From positions 1-8,237 of the forward strand of contig CACYBZ010000447.1 in the NCBI GenBank assembly GCA_902772795.1: DNA of 8,237 bases, given 5' to 3'. Below, in pieces: positions 6,848 to 8,237 of this stretch. Position numbers and translations under genes: made by a program. The DNA comes from an uncultured Ruminococcus sp. GTDB lineage: Bacteria > Bacillota > Clostridia > Oscillospirales > Acutalibacteraceae. The notes under the pieces were generated by a model that did no database searches, was not told the origin of the DNA, and saw only the letters and a program-made list of their open reading frames with translations. Position 1 is the stretch's first letter; each line of letters starts with the position of its first letter.

Positions 6848-8237
6848 ATGAAAAAATTTTTAAGTCTGTTGTTATCAGCAATAATGACGGTGTCTATGTG
6901 TACAGTGAGTGGTGTATCAGCATACGACACAAACACACTGGAAAGTCGGGCACAGACACAGCAACAAAACAGTGGTGACAGTGTTTACGGAGATTTTCAG
7001 TATACAGTATCAGATGGTAAAGTAACCATAACAAACTATACAGGCAGTGCAACAACCGTAAGTATACCATCAAAAATAGAGGGCAAGCCTGTAATAAGTA
7101 TTGGGGATAGTGCATTTTATGGTTACAGCAGTTTAACAAGTGTAGAAATACCAAACAGTGTGACAAGTATTAGGTATTATGCATTTTCTCGTTGTAGCAG
7201 TTTAGCGAGTGTAGAGATACCGAACAGTGTGACAAGTATTGGGGATCATGCATTTTCTGTTTGTAGCAGTTTAACGAGTGTAACGATAGGAAACGGTGTG
7301 ACAAAGATTGGATGTCGTGCATTTTCTGATTGTAGCAGTTTAATGAGTATAAATGTGTATAGCAACAATACAAATTACAGCTCTACAAATGGAGTGCTAT
7401 TTAATAAAAATAAAACTGAATTTATCCTTTATCCCGAAGGCAATAAGAATGCAAGTTATATGATACCTAACAGTGTGACAAAGATTGATGAATATGCATT
7501 TGAGGATTGTACTAACTTAAAGAGTATAACTATACCCAACAGTGTAACAAGTATTGCGTCTTACGCATTTTGGTATTGTAGTAAATTAACAAGTGTAGAG
7601 ATACCTAATAGTGTGATAAGTATTGGAAATGAGGCATTTTATAAGTGTAGTGGTTTAACGAGTGTAACGATAGGAAATAGTGTGACAAGTATTAGGTATC
7701 GTGCATTTGATGGTTGTAGCAGTTTAAAGAGTATAACGATACCCAACAGTGTAACAAGTATTGGGTCTTGTGCATTTTGTGATTGTAGCAGTTTAACAAA
7801 TGTAGAGATACCGAACAGTGTGACAAGTATTGGTGATGGTGCATTTTCATGTTGCAGCAGTTTAACGAGTGTAGAGATACCGAACAGTGTGACGAGTATT
7901 GATTGGGAGACATTTTATAAGTGTAGCAGTTTAACGAGTGTAGAGATACCGAACAGTGTGACAAGTATTGGGTATGGTGCATTTTCATGTTGCAGCAGTT
8001 TAACGAGTGTAGAGATACCGAACAGTGTAACAAGTATTGGGGATTGTGCATTTGGATATGATGATAATTACAGCCCAACAGACGGATTTACCATTAAAGG
8101 CACAAAAGGTTCAGCTGCTGAAAAATATGCTAACAAATGTAGTAGTTTTATATTTGTAGACATTTCAGCAATAATAGAAGTAACAGGAATAAATTTAAAT
8201 AAGACTACTTTATCCCTTGATATAAATAAAAGTGAAA
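6848..8237 (+). CDS. Secreted BspA-type leucine-rich-repeat protein with BIG2 domain (3' truncated by window)
   Basis: The frame is open from ATG 6848 to the window end: 463 codons plus one base, no stop. Residues 1-25 are a Sec signal peptide with likely cleavage at VSA|Y, as in the 203-2767 gene. Residues 46-82 look like an N-terminal cap (GDFQYTVSDGKVTITNYTG). About thirteen LRR_5 (BspA / Treponema-type) repeats of 23 residues cover about 83-404, with consensus SLTSVEIPNSVTSIG-x-x-AF-x-x-C. One is interrupted by the family's common island (about 168-206: NYSSTNGVLFNKNKTEFILYP). A C-terminal cap follows (TIKGTKGSAAEKYANK, 415-430). From about residue 445 a BIG2 repeat begins (VTGINLNKTTLSLDI), like repeats 6 and 7 of the upstream protein. 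Such proteins are surface-exposed adhesins or binding proteins. The true C-terminus and anchoring are not visible. Confidence 0.92.
   Translation, partial: MKKFLSLLLSAIMTVSMCTVSGVSAYDTNTLESRAQTQQQNSGDSVYGDFQYTVSDGKVTITNYTGSATTVSIPSKIEGKPVISIGDSAFYGYSSLTSVEIPNSVTSIRYYAFSRCSSLASVEIPNSVTSIGDHAFSVCSSLTSVTIGNGVTKIGCRAFSDCSSLMSINVYSNNTNYSSTNGVLFNKNKTEFILYPEGNKNASYMIPNSVTKIDEYAFEDCTNLKSITIPNSVTSIASYAFWYCSKLTSVEIPNSVISIGNEAFYKCSGLTSVTIGNSVTSIRYRAFDGCSSLKSITIPNSVTSIGSCAFCDCSSLTNVEIPNSVTSIGDGAFSCCSSLTSVEIPNSVTSIDWETFYKCSSLTSVEIPNSVTSIGYGAFSCCSSLTSVEIPNSVTSIGDCAFGYDDNYSPTDGFTIKGTKGSAAEKYANKCSSFIFVDISAIIEVTGINLNKTTLSLDINKSE
7094..8059 (+). repeat. Array of about thirteen 69-bp LRR coding repeats
   Basis: The 69-bp unit is strongly conserved at DNA level in the backbone codons (agt-gta-gag-ata-ccg-aac-agt-gtg). 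Most differences are limited to two codon pairs, one before and one after the Ala-Phe codons. Repeats near the 3' end are the most alike: a 53-base stretch at 7838-7890 is identical to 7976-8028, exactly two units (138 bases) apart. The island segment breaks the period at about 7349-7465. Confidence 0.9.

Noticed and set aside
7094..8059. CRISPR array
   Set aside because: The repeats are in frame at 69 bp without unique spacers of constant length, and they encode the LRR consensus.
6894..8078. Antisense frames rich in His, Cys, Leu and Tyr across the LRR array
   Set aside because: They are mirror products of the 69-bp repeats (recurring SLHSLNCYN pattern). A repeat without a stop in one reverse frame stays open for long distances. 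The sense strand has signal peptide, ribosome binding site and a clear family.

Overview
The window looks like a piece of a low-GC, Gram-positive gut-type Clostridia genome, most likely of the Ruminococcus / Oscillospiraceae kind. This is inferred from strong AAAGGAG-type ribosome binding sites, AT-rich codon use, Sec signal peptides ending in VSA|Y, a lipobox lipoprotein, BIG2 and BspA-type leucine-rich-repeat surface proteins, and an MBOAT gene next to a DHHW-family gene. The species cannot be fixed from the sequence. All recognisable genes are on the + strand, and almost all encode exported or membrane proteins.

Layout. Positions 1-104 hold the C-terminal end of a BIG2 (bacterial Ig-like) protein, related to repeat 3 of the next gene. 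A strong hairpin (124-169) separates it from a tight four-gene block (203-6534). The block contains: (i) an 854-residue secreted protein with seven BIG2 repeats, an SH3-like segment and a transglutaminase-like domain with an intact Cys-His-Asp triad; (ii) a 471-residue MBOAT (AlgI-like) membrane O-acyltransferase whose ribosome binding site overlaps the previous stop codon; (iii) a 482-residue membrane-anchored DHHW / AlgJ-like SGNH protein with Asp-x-His and Ser catalytic motifs; (iv) a 283-residue lipoprotein with a Thr/Lys/Gln repeat linker and a two-fold repeated C-terminal domain, started from TTG. Gaps inside the block are 8, 26 and 16 bases, so it is very probably one operon.

A 313-base non-coding stretch follows (6535-6847). 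It ends in a plausible extended -10 promoter (6713-6742) and a 21-codon leader ORF (6781-6846) whose last codons overlap the ribosome binding site of the next gene and whose stop lies one base before its ATG. That gene (6848 to beyond the window end) is a secreted BspA-type LRR protein with about thirteen 23-residue repeats, running into the start of a BIG2 domain where the window ends.

How the genes may work together (inference): the MBOAT and DHHW proteins form an alginate-acetylation-like pair in which the MBOAT protein passes acyl groups across the membrane and the SGNH protein attaches them to an extracellular glycan. The BIG2-transglutaminase protein and the lipoprotein would act in the same wall or surface space. 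The linkage of a catalytically intact secreted transglutaminase-like protein to an O-acetylation pair is the most interesting system-level feature. The LRR gene appears to be a separately controlled adhesin-like surface protein sharing the BIG2 module.
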